A DNA stretch of 53,023 nucleotides from an uncultured Lachnospiraceae bacterium (GTDB taxonomy: Bacteria > Bacillota > Clostridia > Lachnospirales > Lachnospiraceae), in assembly GCA_947177165.1 (NCBI GenBank), contig CAMWTP010000039.1:1-53023 (forward strand), read 5' to 3'. Below, one piece after another: positions 34,304-44,037 of the stretch. Made by a program: the position numbers and the translations under genes. The notes under the pieces were generated by a model that worked only from the letters and a program-made list of their open reading frames with translations, did not search any database and had not been told where the DNA came from. The first letter of the stretch is position 1; the number at the start of each line of letters is the position of its first letter.

Positions 34304-35335
34304 CTATTTCCGAAACGGTGTGCCGTTTCTTCTCGGACGCGGTTCCTCTTTGCGGATACTTTTCACCTGCCTGTTACTCAAACGGCTCTCATAATCCTCG
34401 TACGCTTTGACAATTTTCTGAACAAGCGGATGCCTCACAACGTCCCTGCTCGTCAGCCGGACAAACGCGATATCACTTATTTTTCCCAGCACTTTCTCCG
34501 CAACATCAAGCCCGGACTGTACCCCGGCTGCCAAATCCTTCTGCGAGGCATCGCCGGTCACAATCACCTTAGAGCCAAATCCGATGCGCGTGAGAAACAT
34601 CTTCATCTGTGCCGGTGTCGTGTTCTGCGCCTCATCCAGTATAATATAGGCATTGTCAAGCGTCCGTCCGCGCATATAGGCAAGCGGCGCTACCTCGATC
34701 AGCCCCTTCTCCATATTTTTCTGAAAACTTTCTGCCCCCATAATCTGATACAATGCATCATAGAGCGGTCTCAGATAAGGATCGACCTTGCTCTGCAGGT
34801 CTCCCGGCAGGAAGCCGAGCTTCTCCCCCGCTTCAATGGCAGGGCGCGTCAGGATAATGCGCTCCACCTCATGATTTCTAAATGCTGTGATCGCCATTGC
34901 CATCGCCAGATAAGTCTTTCCTGTCCCTGCCGGCCCCAGGCCAAACACGATCATCTTATCCCTGATGGCATCGATATATTTCTTCTGTCCCAGCGTCTTG
35001 GGCTTGATCGGCTTTCCCGATATCGTGTGGCAGATGCACTCCGAGTCAATCTCCAGCAGCGCGTCCTCATCGCCCTCTCTGGAAAGCTCCAATGCATACG
35101 ACACATTCTGCTCCTGTATTCTGTTTCCTCTTCTGGAAAGCTCCACCAGTTCACTGACCAGCTTCGCAGCCTTGTTGACTGCCGCCTGTTCTCCGCTGAT
35201 GCGTACCTCTCCGTTTCTGTCTGTTATGATAACATGCAGATCATCCTCGATCTGTTTGATATGCGCGTCATGACTGCCAAAAAGATTCTGCATGTGCTCC
35301 GCCTCGATCTGCATTCCAATCTGAAATTCTGCCAA
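34304..35335 (-). CDS. phoH: PhoH family ATPase
   Basis: A 343-residue protein with a KH-like N-terminal region, Walker A FGLGPAGTGKTYLAMAMA and Walker B YIILDEAQNTTPAQMK. The segment LTRPAIEAGEKLGFLPGD is diagnostic. PhoH-like proteins act in RNA metabolism, though the exact reaction is unsettled; the neighbourhood of ybeY agrees. The start is TTG at 35335 with GGAGGAG 9 nt upstream. It lies 6 nt after the yqfD stop. Confidence 0.93.
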   Translation of the reverse strand: MAEFQIGMQIEAEHMQNLFGSHDAHIKQIEDDLHVIITDRNGEVRISGEQAAVNKAAKLVSELVELSRRGNRIQEQNVSYALELSREGDEDALLEIDSECICHTISGKPIKPKTLGQKKYIDAIRDKMIVFGLGPAGTGKTYLAMAMAITAFRNHEVERIILTRPAIEAGEKLGFLPGDLQSKVDPYLRPLYDALYQIMGAESFQKNMEKGLIEVAPLAYMRGRTLDNAYIILDEAQNTTPAQMKMFLTRIGFGSKVIVTGDASQKDLAAGVQSGLDVAEKVLGKISDIAFVRLTSRDVVRHPLVQKIVKAYEDYESRLSNRQVKSIRKEEPRPRRNGTPFRK

Positions 35336-35341
35336 TGTACT

Positions 35342-36649
35342 TTACTCCTCCGTTTGATTTGTCTCGTTTTCCGGTGCAGTGTCCACAGGGATATCCGCTG
35401 TCTCACCTGTCTGTTTTACCACCAGTAAACTTCCATATAATTCCATTCCTTTACTACTCTTTTCCATTTTAACATTTTTTTCAACAATTTGTACCCCTTT
35501 TTGCTCTAAACCTGAAATAAATTTTTCAAAATTTTCAGATAACTTGTTTTTCATCTCCTCTTCTGTGTAAGTAAAATACTTTATGTAATATTCTTTTCTG
35601 TCAATACTTCCATAATATACCGGAAGATAAATATTATCAAGCAAAACTACCTGATGCTTTTCCACCGCTGTCTCATATAAATTCTCATTTTCTTTTTTCA
35701 AAATATTCCGTTCAAAAAAATCCCGCAAAGGCATCCCATCAAGATGATAACCGCCAATCTCTGCAAACCCCATCCTGACATGCTCACCGGTATAGACCAT
35801 GACAGGATATCCGCTGTTGATCTCACACTGATACTCAATCGGTGTCCTGATGTAGATGTCTGCATCCGCGTCATATATCTGAAAATTGACAATGTTCTGA
35901 CTCTCATCATACACCGGAACTCCGCCCGCTACAAGGAGCTGCCCCCGCTCAACCCGATCTCCTGCTTTCACCTTGGGAACACCGTTTCTCGTCACAATCG
36001 AAGTGATCGTTCCCGCTTCGTTTGCGATGATATTTGTCCCCCTTGTCGTGATCTCCACAGGTTCCGACTTCTCGTTCTCCTTGATCTCGACAAATAGCTT
36101 TGTCCCTTCAAAATAAATCGATGTCCATGTCACATTCGGAAAAGCTTCCCTGAGCCTCTTTTCTTTCTCCTCACAGTTGATGCTGTCTTTCTTCATCCCA
36201 TAATGAATCGACTCCTGCTCCAGAAAATCCGACAGCTCATCATCACTCACCTGGAGATTGCCGACATACTCAATTGCCCAGACGTAGTCCGTCACATAGT
36301 TCAGCAGTGCCAGACAGATAATCACTCCCGCAAAAAAAATAATCCTTTTCTTGATAAAAGGAAAATAAAAAGGCATCCCTTTCTTTTTGATTACACGCGC
36401 TTTTGTACCTGTTTTCTTCAACAGAGGAGGCATCTTAAAAAAATCAGCAGCATAGGCCTCACACATACAGATATCCTTTTCCTGTTCTCTCTCTTTCCGA
36501 ATCCCCCACAAATCTATGTCGTGCATCCTGCACATATTGAAAAAGCGCTCCATGTAGTCCCCATCGATCCTGATGACCAGAAACCCTCTGACAAAGCGTA
36601 TCCATCCATTCTGCAAGAGCTCCACCTCAAACTTCCCAGGAACTTCCAT
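35342..36649 (-). CDS. yqfD: sporulation protein YqfD
   Basis: A 435-residue protein. An N-terminal soluble domain (VRGFLVIRIDGDYMERFFNM) is followed by one transmembrane segment (around residue 105-120), then a POTRA-like region and a long extracytoplasmic domain (GTNIIANEAGTITSIVTRNG). YqfD is required for forespore development in Bacillus. The start overlaps the yqfC stop by one base (TGATG), with AAGGA upstream. The order yqfC, yqfD, phoH is conserved in Firmicutes. Confidence 0.9.
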   Translation of the reverse strand: MEVPGKFEVELLQNGWIRFVRGFLVIRIDGDYMERFFNMCRMHDIDLWGIRKEREQEKDICMCEAYAADFFKMPPLLKKTGTKARVIKKKGMPFYFPFIKKRIIFFAGVIICLALLNYVTDYVWAIEYVGNLQVSDDELSDFLEQESIHYGMKKDSINCEEKEKRLREAFPNVTWTSIYFEGTKLFVEIKENEKSEPVEITTRGTNIIANEAGTITSIVTRNGVPKVKAGDRVERGQLLVAGGVPVYDESQNIVNFQIYDADADIYIRTPIEYQCEINSGYPVMVYTGEHVRMGFAEIGGYHLDGMPLRDFFERNILKKENENLYETAVEKHQVVLLDNIYLPVYYGSIDRKEYYIKYFTYTEEEMKNKLSENFEKFISGLEQKGVQIVEKNVKMEKSSKGMELYGSLLVVKQTGETADIPVDTAPENETNQTEE

Positions 36650-36963
36650 CAGTTCCTTATTACCTTTACTTCCCTAATCCGCCCTGATATTTTCATGTCC
36701 TCATTCGAATAGTATTCTATCATGAGACAATCCCCGCTGACACAGTATTTGATATGATTCCCTTTGATCAGAATGTCATGACAGGTGTAGGATATAATCC
36801 CCTTGAAATTCTCGACAAACAGTTCCGAGGCCCCCACCATATGGAATAAAGTAGCGTTGACTACCATATCCTTTGGCAGGGAAAATGTATCTGCAAAACG
36901 CTCCCCTGCACTCATCATATCCTGTTTGAAAAGTTCGTGATATTTTGTATCATGTCTATGCAT
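36649..36963 (-). CDS. yqfC: sporulation protein YqfC
   Basis: A 104-residue protein with the YabP/YqfC-type core: FSLPKDMVVNATLFHMVG, ELFVENFKGIISYT and VSGDCLMIEYYSNED. It is probably membrane-associated with YqfD. The ATG at 36963 follows GGGTG; TTG four codons upstream is possible. It heads the nine-gene operon and lies immediately after the terminator of the pdp gene. Confidence 0.88.
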   Translation of the reverse strand: MHRHDTKYHELFKQDMMSAGERFADTFSLPKDMVVNATLFHMVGASELFVENFKGIISYTCHDILIKGNHIKYCVSGDCLMIEYYSNEDMKISGRIREVKVIRN

Positions 36964-36973
36964 ATCAACACCC

Positions 36974-37002
36974 AAAAATGAAGTATAGGTTTTCTATACT
37001 TC
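36974..37002 (-). terminator. terminator of the pyrimidine phosphorylase gene
   Basis: GAAGTATAG (36980-36988) and CTATACTTC (36994-37002) form a perfect 9-bp stem with a five-base loop. On the minus strand it is followed by ATTTTTG (T run 36974-36978). It lies 12 bp after the pdp stop and 11 bp before the yqfC start. Confidence 0.8.
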
Positions 37003-37022
37003 ATTCTATGTCTTTTATTCAA
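36993..37022 (-). promoter_or_regulatory. candidate yqfC operon promoter inside the pdp terminator
   Basis: On the minus strand TTGAAT (37017-37022) and TATAGA (36993-36998) are 18 bp apart. The -10 box is part of the terminator stem and the -35 box covers the end of the pdp gene. A transcript would start in or just after the hairpin. A sporulation-sigma promoter elsewhere cannot be excluded. Confidence 0.35.
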
Positions 37023-38322
37023 TTACTATTCCCTTGATGAGCGGCTTTTTTTCCAAAGGATTCCTGTCAATCGTGTACGCCTGCAGAAACCGCTCCTTTG
37101 CAGCGTCGAGTTTTGCCTGGTCGTTGGCATAGATCGTGGCAAGGGAATCCCCCTTCTTTACCACGTCCCCGACTTTTTTGTGCAGCACGAGACCGACGGA
37201 AAGATCAATCTCACTCTCCTTTGTCTCACGTCCGCCGCCTAAGATCAACGAACAGATCCCAATCTCATCACACACGATTTTCTGGATACAGCCATCTGCT
37301 GGAGCTTCGATTTCCTGTACAATCGAAGCCTGCGGAAGCTTTTCCGGATGATATACGATCTCTTTGTCTCCCCCCTGCGCTTCAACAAACTCCGCAAGTT
37401 TATCCAATGCACTGCCATTCTCGATGACCTCTGTCAAAATATGCTCCGCCTCTTCCTTTGTCGCTGCCTTTCCGCCCGCCACAAGCATATATGAACCAAG
37501 CGTCATGCATAGTTCAACGAAATCTTCCGGTCCATTGCCGTTTAGGGTGTCGATAGCCTCCCGCACCTCCAGCGCGTTGCCGACCGCATAGCCTAAGGGC
37601 TGGTCCATATCTGACACTACCGCGATCGTCTTTCTGCCCGCGCCGTTTCCAATTCTGACCATCTCGCGTGCCAGCGCAAAGGAATCCTCCTCTGTCTTCA
37701 TGAAGGCTCCGCTTCCAGTCTTGACATCCAACACAATCGCATCCGCGCCCGCCGCAAGCTTCTTACTCATAATGGAAGACGCAATCAGGGACATATTGTC
37801 GACCGTGGCTGTCACATCCCGCAGCGCATACAGCTTCTTATCTGCTGGCGCCAAATCTGCGGTCTGCCCCATGATCGCGATTCCGATGCGGTTGACATTC
37901 TCTTTAAACTGCTGTTCTGTGATTGCCGTTGAAAATCCCGTAAAGCTCTCTAATTTGTCAATCGTGCCGCCTGTGTGTCCCAGGCCGCGCCCGCTCATCT
38001 TCGCCACAGTGACGCCTGCTGCCGCCACCATCGGCGTCAGAGCCAGCGAGGTCTTATCACCCACGCCGCCCGTGGAATGCTTATCCACCTTCACGCCGCG
38101 GATATCGCTCAGATCCAGCATATCACCGCTCTCCGCCATCTCCATCGTGAGCGCCAGCGTCTCGTCCTCGTTCATCCCCTGAAAATAGACTGCCATCATC
38201 ATCGCTGACATCTGATAGTCCGGGATTTCACCTTTTGTGTACCCCTGCACCATAAAACGAATTTCCTCGCCGCTCAGAGTGCCGCCATTGCGCTTTTTCA
38301 TAATTAGGTCATACATTCTCAT
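37015..38322 (-). CDS. pdp: pyrimidine-nucleoside phosphorylase
   Basis: A 435-residue enzyme that cleaves uridine or thymidine with phosphate. The signature [17 protein letters not shown] is complete, with [15 protein letters not shown] for phosphate binding and [27 protein letters not shown] precedes the ATG. It lies 22 nt after the lipoprotein gene and ends in a strong terminator. Confidence 0.95.
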   Translation of the reverse strand: MRMYDLIMKKRNGGTLSGEEIRFMVQGYTKGEIPDYQMSAMMMAVYFQGMNEDETLALTMEMAESGDMLDLSDIRGVKVDKHSTGGVGDKTSLALTPMVAAAGVTVAKMSGRGLGHTGGTIDKLESFTGFSTAITEQQFKENVNRIGIAIMGQTADLAPADKKLYALRDVTATVDNMSLIASSIMSKKLAAGADAIVLDVKTGSGAFMKTEEDSFALAREMVRIGNGAGRKTIAVVSDMDQPLGYAVGNALEVREAIDTLNGNGPEDFVELCMTLGSYMLVAGGKAATKEEAEHILTEVIENGSALDKLAEFVEAQGGDKEIVYHPEKLPQASIVQEIEAPADGCIQKIVCDEIGICSLILGGGRETKESEIDLSVGLVLHKKVGDVVKKGDSLATIYANDQAKLDAAKERFLQAYTIDRNPLEKKPLIKGIVIE

Positions 38323-38344
38323 AAAATGCCCACCTTTCTGATAC

Positions 38345-39823
38345 TTATTTATTGTTTAGCTGCCCAATTTCCCTGATTCCGCTTCCGTCGATGTTCATCC
38401 TGTAAAAGGGATCTGTTTCATTCCCTTCATGCACTTGCATGACAATCTCATTCCCGCTGATTTCATAATTCAGATACAGATTAGGAACGCTGCTCTCTGT
38501 TAGATCCAGGATTTCCAAGTCAGCTCCCGGATAGCGATATTTGTAGAGTGTTTCCTTTCCAGTTCCATCCATCTCCATTCGGTTGAGCCTGATCTCAATG
38601 ATCTGATCTTCCTGTATGATCTGTTCCTTCCCATCCTTCACTGTTTTACATTTGAGATTTTCCTCTATCGCAGTTGTATAATATATTTTTCCTCTGTAAT
38701 ACTCCAAGTCATCCATCTCGGCATCTTCCTGCGCCAGCACAGACAGCACCTTATCCTGCCAGCTATACATAGCGAGATAATAGACATCTTCGCCCTCATC
38801 CGAAAATGTATAGAGTATACGGTCCTCGTCGCAATAATCTACATGCGCCTCATCCGGCAGCCTGACCAGTTCCCTGGAAAGCTCCACTCCCGCTCCATAT
38901 GTAATGTCTGCCACGCCCCAATCTGTCACGCGGTCCGGTGCGACCGCTCTTCGCCAGCCAGCCTGTTCCAGCGTCAACGGCTCATCCAGTGTCAGCTCAT
39001 ATACCACATCATATTCTGTCGCTGTGTACTCTTCTTCCGTCATATTCCAGCCAAAGTCCCGCTCTTTCCTGATTCCCACACCGCTTACCCAGTCATCTGC
39101 ACGATACACTGTCGTATACTCAAAATATCCAAATGTATACTCTGATGATGTCAGCCACCACTCCCCATCACGGTAGGTATATGTATTCGTATCCTCCCCT
39201 CTCCACGAACTGCCGCCGTATGTATATGTGGTAAACGATGCTCCCTCCGCTGTCAATGGCAGATACGGATCACCGTAAGCACCACCTTCATTGCTTGAAA
39301 GGATCAGATTGATATTCTGAAAATCCAGGCGATACGCATCAGTCCCATCACTGGCTATCGCAAACAATATCCGCGGAGATGCCTGATCTGCAATCTCCAG
39401 TACACCTACGTAATCAGAGACTCCGTCCTGATTAAAATCCAATTCCACGCTGTCCAGAAGCTCCCATCCCTCAGGCACGAAATCCACAAGTTTCCTGCCT
39501 GTATCGGGCAGCTGCGGTACTTCTATGACAGGGGCGGATTCCACCTCGCTTTCTGCCTCCTCCGATGATGATTCCTCTTCTGTAGCAATCTGACTCTCCA
39601 GTGGTATCGTGTCTTCAATCCATGTCTCTTCCACTGACAAGCCGCTCTCTTCCGGGCTGTTCTCTGCTGGACTGTTCTCTGCCAGGTCAATCTTGTATAC
39701 ACTGCCGCTGTTCTCTGCCAGATCTGCCTCATTTCCGCCCTCACAGCCTGCCAGGGACAAAATACTGATTCCAATGATCGCAAATAAAACGTTTCTTTTT
39801 CCTTCTACATATGTTCTATTCAA
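38345..39823 (-). CDS. lipoprotein of unknown function
   Basis: Start chosen at TTG (39823), because GGAGG lies 5 nt upstream and a signal peptide follows at once: basic start, hydrophobic [10 protein letters not shown] and lipobox LSLAGC. The 492-residue product is anchored outside the membrane by the lipidated Cys. It then has a Ser/Glu/Pro-rich spacer (repeats of AENS) and a large domain with [12 protein letters not shown], a calcium-loop-like segment, and [15 protein letters not shown] beta-propeller-like strands. No enzymatic motif was recognised. The frame is open further upstream but that includes the structured element at 39891-40000. Confidence 0.75.
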   Translation of the reverse strand: MNRTYVEGKRNVLFAIIGISILSLAGCEGGNEADLAENSGSVYKIDLAENSPAENSPEESGLSVEETWIEDTIPLESQIATEEESSSEEAESEVESAPVIEVPQLPDTGRKLVDFVPEGWELLDSVELDFNQDGVSDYVGVLEIADQASPRILFAIASDGTDAYRLDFQNINLILSSNEGGAYGDPYLPLTAEGASFTTYTYGGSSWRGEDTNTYTYRDGEWWLTSSEYTFGYFEYTTVYRADDWVSGVGIRKERDFGWNMTEEEYTATEYDVVYELTLDEPLTLEQAGWRRAVAPDRVTDWGVADITYGAGVELSRELVRLPDEAHVDYCDEDRILYTFSDEGEDVYYLAMYSWQDKVLSVLAQEDAEMDDLEYYRGKIYYTTAIEENLKCKTVKDGKEQIIQEDQIIEIRLNRMEMDGTGKETLYKYRYPGADLEILDLTESSVPNLYLNYEISGNEIVMQVHEGNETDPFYRMNIDGSGIREIGQLNNK

Positions 39824-39890
39824 ATTTACCTCCGTTTTCCCCTTTCCCACCCTCGCAAATCCACCTAATGTCCGGTAATAACAATTATTT

Positions 39891-40000
39891 GTCACGATAC
39901 GTTTGTGCGCAGTCGGAGCATAACGATTCTTCGGGGAATCGAACCCCAACACGTGCTCTGTCGTGTGTACCGGTTACGACTTGCGCTGTCGCCGCGTGAC
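39891..40000. other. 110-bp nested inverted-repeat element
   Basis: Four nested stems are visible: GTCACG/CGTGAC (39891-39896, 39995-40000); GCGCAGTCG/CGACTTGCGC with one bulge (39907-39915, 39977-39986); GAGCA/TGCTC (39916-39920, 39954-39958); and CGATTC/GAATCG with loop TTCGGG (39924-39941). The minus strand also carries GGGGTTCGATTCCCC, resembling a tRNA T arm, but no acceptor or anticodon arm can be built. It may be a structured RNA or a small mobile palindrome. Confidence 0.5.
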
Positions 40001-40035
40001 ATTCACTGTGTTTCTGCTACCTTGCATTTCCTAAG

Positions 40036-40491
40036 TTATTCTATTAAATCTGTCTTCCAGTTGGTTTCCTGCAGCTTATTATCCAACAGCCGCAGTTCTT
40101 TTGCCATCCTGTCAATCTCTGCCTGCCAGTCGACAACAGATATTGCAGGTTTTATCTTAATCTCTGTGTTCCTTGCCCGGTAAGATGCCTGACTTGCGAC
40201 ATTCACAATCTCCTTATATAAATGAATCTTTAATGAAAGCGTATCTTTTCTTGCGATCATTTCTGTCAGTGTCTGCCCATCGATCATCGTTTCGCAATTC
40301 GTTCTGTTGATTTGGGCAATCAAATATGTCAGCCGCTCAAGCAAACGGTCTAATTCCTGTTTTAATTTTTCCGGGTTTTCTGCCGTCTCTTCCCCATCCT
40401 GTACCAATACATTATTGTTCAGACGGACTTTTAACCGTTCGATATTCCGGTTAAGATCAGCCCGCTCCTGTAATGCTTCTGCAAGTTTCAT
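40036..40491 (-). CDS. DIP1984 family protein
   Basis: A 151-residue helical protein matching the DIP1984 family: MKLAEALQERADLNRNIERL at the start and LIAQINRTNCETMIDGQTL in the middle, with a C-terminal RNTEIKIKPAISVVDWQAEI. The family's function is not established, though it is widespread in Firmicutes and Actinobacteria. GGGAGG precedes the ATG. It is encoded after a short gap from the papain-like gene. Confidence 0.85.
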   Translation of the reverse strand: MKLAEALQERADLNRNIERLKVRLNNNVLVQDGEETAENPEKLKQELDRLLERLTYLIAQINRTNCETMIDGQTLTEMIARKDTLSLKIHLYKEIVNVASQASYRARNTEIKIKPAISVVDWQAEIDRMAKELRLLDNKLQETNWKTDLIE

Positions 40492-40583
40492 TTCACGTTC
40501 CTCCCATCATAATGCACTCTTTCAGCATCTTTATCACTAATTCATATTCTTCCTTTTTTCGTTCTTCTTTATCGCATCTTCAC

Positions 40584-41360
40584 TCAAAATATCATCAAAA
40601 ACATCAATATTCTCTCTGACAGGGACTGCTCTCCCAACGTCATGATTCCCCAGCTTTCAGCCTTGATGCCAAAGGCTTTCACATTGCCATTTGGTGTCAT
40701 GCGCCACGTATGGTCTGTGTAATCCCTTAATTCCGAATCAACCGAAGAGGCAAGGAGTCTTGCCACATGATCGCAATTGTTTGTGTATATCTGATATACT
40801 GGCTGACTGTCTCCCTGTCCCATCTGCTCTAATTCCTGTTTGTATTCCGCTTTCTTATCCGTATTTTCTTCCATAGCCCATTTTTCATACAGAGCCGCAA
40901 ACTGCTCCTCTGCTGCAAGATAGGGCGCAGTCTGCTCCAATACTGTATCATACGCATCCGCTGTGATCGGTCTGTACAATGCCACATCGTAATTGTCTGT
41001 AAGCTGGTCTCCATCTAAGTGCAGATTTCCTGACTGTAAAAATGCATCTGTCTCATCTGCCGTCATCGTCCCGATACTCATTTTCCCGATACCGCTTTTC
41101 CCTTGCAGACTTTCCCTTAGCGACCTCTGCATTCCATTATAGCTGCATACGGTCCCGCAGCCTTCCTCGTCCACAATCATTACAATACTGTGCCCCAGAC
41201 CTTTCATACCATCTGTATTTACAATATAATACAGCATACAGTCTTCCGCTGTCAACGCAGTCTCCCGCACCGTCAGGCGCATGGAAAAGCACACTGCAGC
41301 ATACACAGTCAGCAGGATAAGTAAGCCATATTTAATCCGTGCTATTGTTTCTTTTCTCAT
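40584..41360 (-). CDS. membrane-anchored protein resembling a permuted papain-fold enzyme
   Basis: A 258-residue protein with an N-terminal transmembrane anchor (about residues 10-26). A His appears early in GLGHSIVMIVDEEG and a Cys later in IYTNNCDHVARLLAS. His before Cys is the order in circularly permuted NlpC/P60-like folds (LRAT, PPPDE, DUF4105), so a thiol hydrolase or acyltransferase is possible. This is pattern inference only. It begins 9 nt after the rtcB stop without a clear ribosome binding site, so it is probably translated by coupling. Confidence 0.5.
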   Translation of the reverse strand: MRKETIARIKYGLLILLTVYAAVCFSMRLTVRETALTAEDCMLYYIVNTDGMKGLGHSIVMIVDEEGCGTVCSYNGMQRSLRESLQGKSGIGKMSIGTMTADETDAFLQSGNLHLDGDQLTDNYDVALYRPITADAYDTVLEQTAPYLAAEEQFAALYEKWAMEENTDKKAEYKQELEQMGQGDSQPVYQIYTNNCDHVARLLASSVDSELRDYTDHTWRMTPNGNVKAFGIKAESWGIMTLGEQSLSERILMFLMIF

Positions 41361-41369
41361 AGCGCATAT

Positions 41370-42869
41370 TCAACTTTTCACCGTAAATACCGGCTCCATC
41401 CGCGCCACCGGCGCGGCCATATCATGCGTTGTGTGCACTGCAATGACTTCGTCGATATCCTTATAGGCATAGGGAGCTTCTGCCCGAATCGTCTCTTCCC
41501 ATTTTCTAAGAATATCAGTTCTGCCCTTCAAGTCATTTCGCGCCGGATCAATCGGCGTAATGACGTGGAATCTCTCCATAAACTGCCGAAAGGCCTCATC
41601 ATTGCCTTTGATTGCATCACCGCGGGATTTCTTCCGCCCGGCTCCATGGCTGGCACTCCACAGAGAATCCGCATTGCCCAATCCGCGAAGCAGGTAGCTG
41701 GAACTGCCCATAGAACCGGGTATCATCACCGGTTCACCGTAATAGGTAAACTCTGTGCCCTCCATCTCCCCGCAGCCGCCGGCACAGCAGGCTCCCTTTC
41801 GATGAATATAGTAATCTTTGCCATCAATCTGTTTCTTCCAGATATAATTGTGCGGTGCATCGTATAACAGCTCCATATCACACGCACCCAGCACCTCCGT
41901 AAAAACCTCCTGAATCATAAACCCAAGAAACAGACGATTGGCAAACCCAAAATTCGCCGCATTTCCAGAAACAGACCAGAACCGGCTCCATGCATTTGGA
42001 CTGGCGCCCTCCTCTGGTATCGGATAGATTTTATTCTCAGGGTGGGCCAGTCCTGCCGGATAAATATCCTGACAAATCTGACGGTTCAACAAACCGCTGT
42101 GATGACCGATTGTCAGAGATCCCGTATGAAGCATCACCACGACAGCTCCTTTTTTGATATTCCACGCGTTGGCGGTCTGTCCGTCATAGATCTCCGCAAC
42201 CCGCTGTACTTCCAGGAAATGATTTCCGCCGCCGATTGTTCCGATCTGGTCGTCGTAAGCTAACTGTTCATAGCTGCCGATAAAATCCTCCAGCCCTTCT
42301 GCATCCGCTGTTTCCACACTTCCCCGAAATACAGTGCGATTCAGCCATTTCTCCTGAATCTCAGGCTGATAGTATCGCCACAGACCACTCTTTTTACTGT
42401 CATTATGCGTCTCTAACAGCCCCTCAAGACCATAGCGCAGCAGCGCCTCCCGCTGTCTGCCTGTCATCGGAATCTGTCTTCCGCCTTCAAAAAAGATATG
42501 GCGAATCTTCTTTGCCAGTTCTGGAAGCTTTTCCTGAATCCGTTCCTCCGATAAATCCGTTGTATAAAACCGCATGCCGCAGTTGATATCATTTCCCATC
42601 GCCTGCGGAACCACAAACCCCTTCGTCATCATCACTGTCCCAATCGGAATCCCTGCACCCTTGTGAAAGTCCGGCGTGAGGATAATCTTCTCAATCCGCG
42701 GATCATCCGCCTGAAAATAACCTGACACGGCTGTCAGCCTTTCTAAAGTCTCCTCTAGCGCTGTCATTTGACTCAGTTCTGCCACAGCATTTTTATCCGG
42801 TGCTGCATCCTCCGGCAGATAACATGATATCACGTTCCGTCTGTCTTTCCATTCTATTTTGTGTACCAT
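41370..42869 (-). CDS. rtcB: RtcB family RNA ligase
   Basis: A 499-residue protein. RtcB hallmarks are present: TPDFHKGAGIPIGTV, MGNDINCGMRFY (Mn ligand Cys), GGGNHFLEV, HTGSLTIGHH and the guanylated His408 in ASHGAGR. RtcB joins 2',3'-cyclic phosphate RNA ends to 5'-OH ends with GTP and repairs tRNA or rRNA breaks. GGAGC precedes the ATG. It lies between a Leu-rich small protein and the papain-like gene on the same strand; no archease gene is seen nearby. Confidence 0.93.
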   Translation of the reverse strand: MVHKIEWKDRRNVISCYLPEDAAPDKNAVAELSQMTALEETLERLTAVSGYFQADDPRIEKIILTPDFHKGAGIPIGTVMMTKGFVVPQAMGNDINCGMRFYTTDLSEERIQEKLPELAKKIRHIFFEGGRQIPMTGRQREALLRYGLEGLLETHNDSKKSGLWRYYQPEIQEKWLNRTVFRGSVETADAEGLEDFIGSYEQLAYDDQIGTIGGGNHFLEVQRVAEIYDGQTANAWNIKKGAVVVMLHTGSLTIGHHSGLLNRQICQDIYPAGLAHPENKIYPIPEEGASPNAWSRFWSVSGNAANFGFANRLFLGFMIQEVFTEVLGACDMELLYDAPHNYIWKKQIDGKDYYIHRKGACCAGGCGEMEGTEFTYYGEPVMIPGSMGSSSYLLRGLGNADSLWSASHGAGRKKSRGDAIKGNDEAFRQFMERFHVITPIDPARNDLKGRTDILRKWEETIRAEAPYAYKDIDEVIAVHTTHDMAAPVARMEPVFTVKS

Positions 42870-42912
42870 AAAGCTCCTTTTTCTATTTTATACTATTGTA
42901 CCATAACACGCT

Positions 42913-43323
42913 CTAGTACGCCTCCGCATTGCTTCCTACGCCAGCAGAATACTGCCGGACAAACCACCATTGTGCCGCCTCATTGATCAATGACATATCT
43001 GTCAGTTTTTCACAGTCATAAACTGCAAATTCCGACAGTTTCCTGTCCTCTGGAAAATTCGGCAGGCTGCGCAGTGTCAGTTTCTCCAAAGCAGACATAT
43101 ATTCAAAAAAGTCCAGAGTTTTGATGTCCGCGATCTTCACCAGTTCAATCTCCTGCAGCAAATCAATCTGCCCCAATCTCTCCAATCTCTGAATGTGCTC
43201 CTGATGCACGATCACACTCTGCACATTCAGCATATGCAGAACCTCCGGCGACGGACAAGGCATCTCATACAGAATCAGCTCCTGCAACAGTCCCAGATAT
43301 GTTATCACCAATCCAATCATCAA
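42913..43323 (-). CDS. small leucine-rich protein upstream of rtcB
   Basis: A 136-residue protein rich in Leu and Glu (LGLLQELILYEMP, EYMSALEKLTLRSLPN, FAVYDCEKLTDMSL) with irregular spacing of about 20-24 residues, like degenerate leucine-rich repeats. GGGAGAG precedes the ATG by about 4 nt. It ends 43 nt before rtcB on the same strand. No domain can be named. It might be the end of a longer LRR protein or a genuine small protein. Confidence 0.45.
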   Translation of the reverse strand: MMIGLVITYLGLLQELILYEMPCPSPEVLHMLNVQSVIVHQEHIQRLERLGQIDLLQEIELVKIADIKTLDFFEYMSALEKLTLRSLPNFPEDRKLSEFAVYDCEKLTDMSLINEAAQWWFVRQYSAGVGSNAEAY

Positions 43324-43575
43324 TCTCTCCCATTCTTATGCCGTATTCAACAGGATATCCAAATTTCGGATATAGATTATAATCAAAAATCCCACTCCCT
43401 TTTCGGAAAAGTGTTCCTGCTGCTTAAAATTTGAAGTATAATGCATATTTTTACATACGATTACTGAATTTTCACTCACCTGACAATTCTTCAAACTCGA
43501 ATTCAACGCGATAAGCAATAGACAGTTATTACTTATTGCACATTGAATGATTTCCTCGGCAGTGATAAGCCATAG

Positions 43576-44031
43576 CTATTTCTTAGAAATTATGTGTACC
43601 ACCTCTTCAGGAATATTTGTTAATGCTGTTTTCAAAAATTCTGGAACAAGATTGGTGTTCTGCAATTCATCAATAGATAGCCAATATAGCTTCTCCTCTT
43701 GCTGATCCGTACAGGTTTCATTTTCAATCTGAACATCAGTTGACTTCATAAGATAGAAGAAAGCTATCTCGTGATGGTGGGCATTTTTGAGATTGTAAAA
43801 CCTTTCCTGAATAAATGCCAACCGATCAATCGAAAAACGGTGCCCTGTTTCTTCACATACCTCTCTGATGATAGCATCGGCAGATGTCTCGTTTAGCTTA
43901 ATTCTTCCACCAATAGTGTAAAAGCAGTCATAATTATTATGCTTTACAACAAGCAAATGATTGTTATTGATAATAAGCGCTGCCGCACGAAGTGTAAAAT
44001 CACCATCGGGTGTTTTCATACCAATATCCAT
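43576..44031 (-). CDS. NUDIX hydrolase
   Basis: A 151-residue protein with a complete Nudix box, GGRIKLNETSADAIIREV followed by CEETGH, between a beta-rich N-terminal half and a C-terminal helix. These enzymes hydrolyse nucleoside diphosphates linked to another moiety; the substrate is not evident. The ATG at 44031 has TAAGGAG 7 nt upstream and was preferred over the TTG two codons before it. Confidence 0.9.
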   Translation of the reverse strand: MDIGMKTPDGDFTLRAAALIINNNHLLVVKHNNYDCFYTIGGRIKLNETSADAIIREVCEETGHRFSIDRLAFIQERFYNLKNAHHHEIAFFYLMKSTDVQIENETCTDQQEEKLYWLSIDELQNTNLVPEFLKTALTNIPEEVVHIISKK

Positions 44032-44037
44032 TTTCAA

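Noticed and set aside
34214..35428. 404-codon plus-strand frame across phoH
   Set aside because: It is antisense to phoH, which has clear catalytic motifs, and its product is low-complexity with no recognisable domain.
39920..39965. tRNA gene suggested by GGGGTTCGATTCCCC on the minus strand
   Set aside because: No acceptor stem, anticodon arm or D arm could be built at the required distances.
43336..43565. Cys-containing minus-strand frame upstream of the Leu-rich protein gene
   Set aside because: No ATG with a ribosome binding site, a stop just upstream, and no recognisable family; too weak to call.
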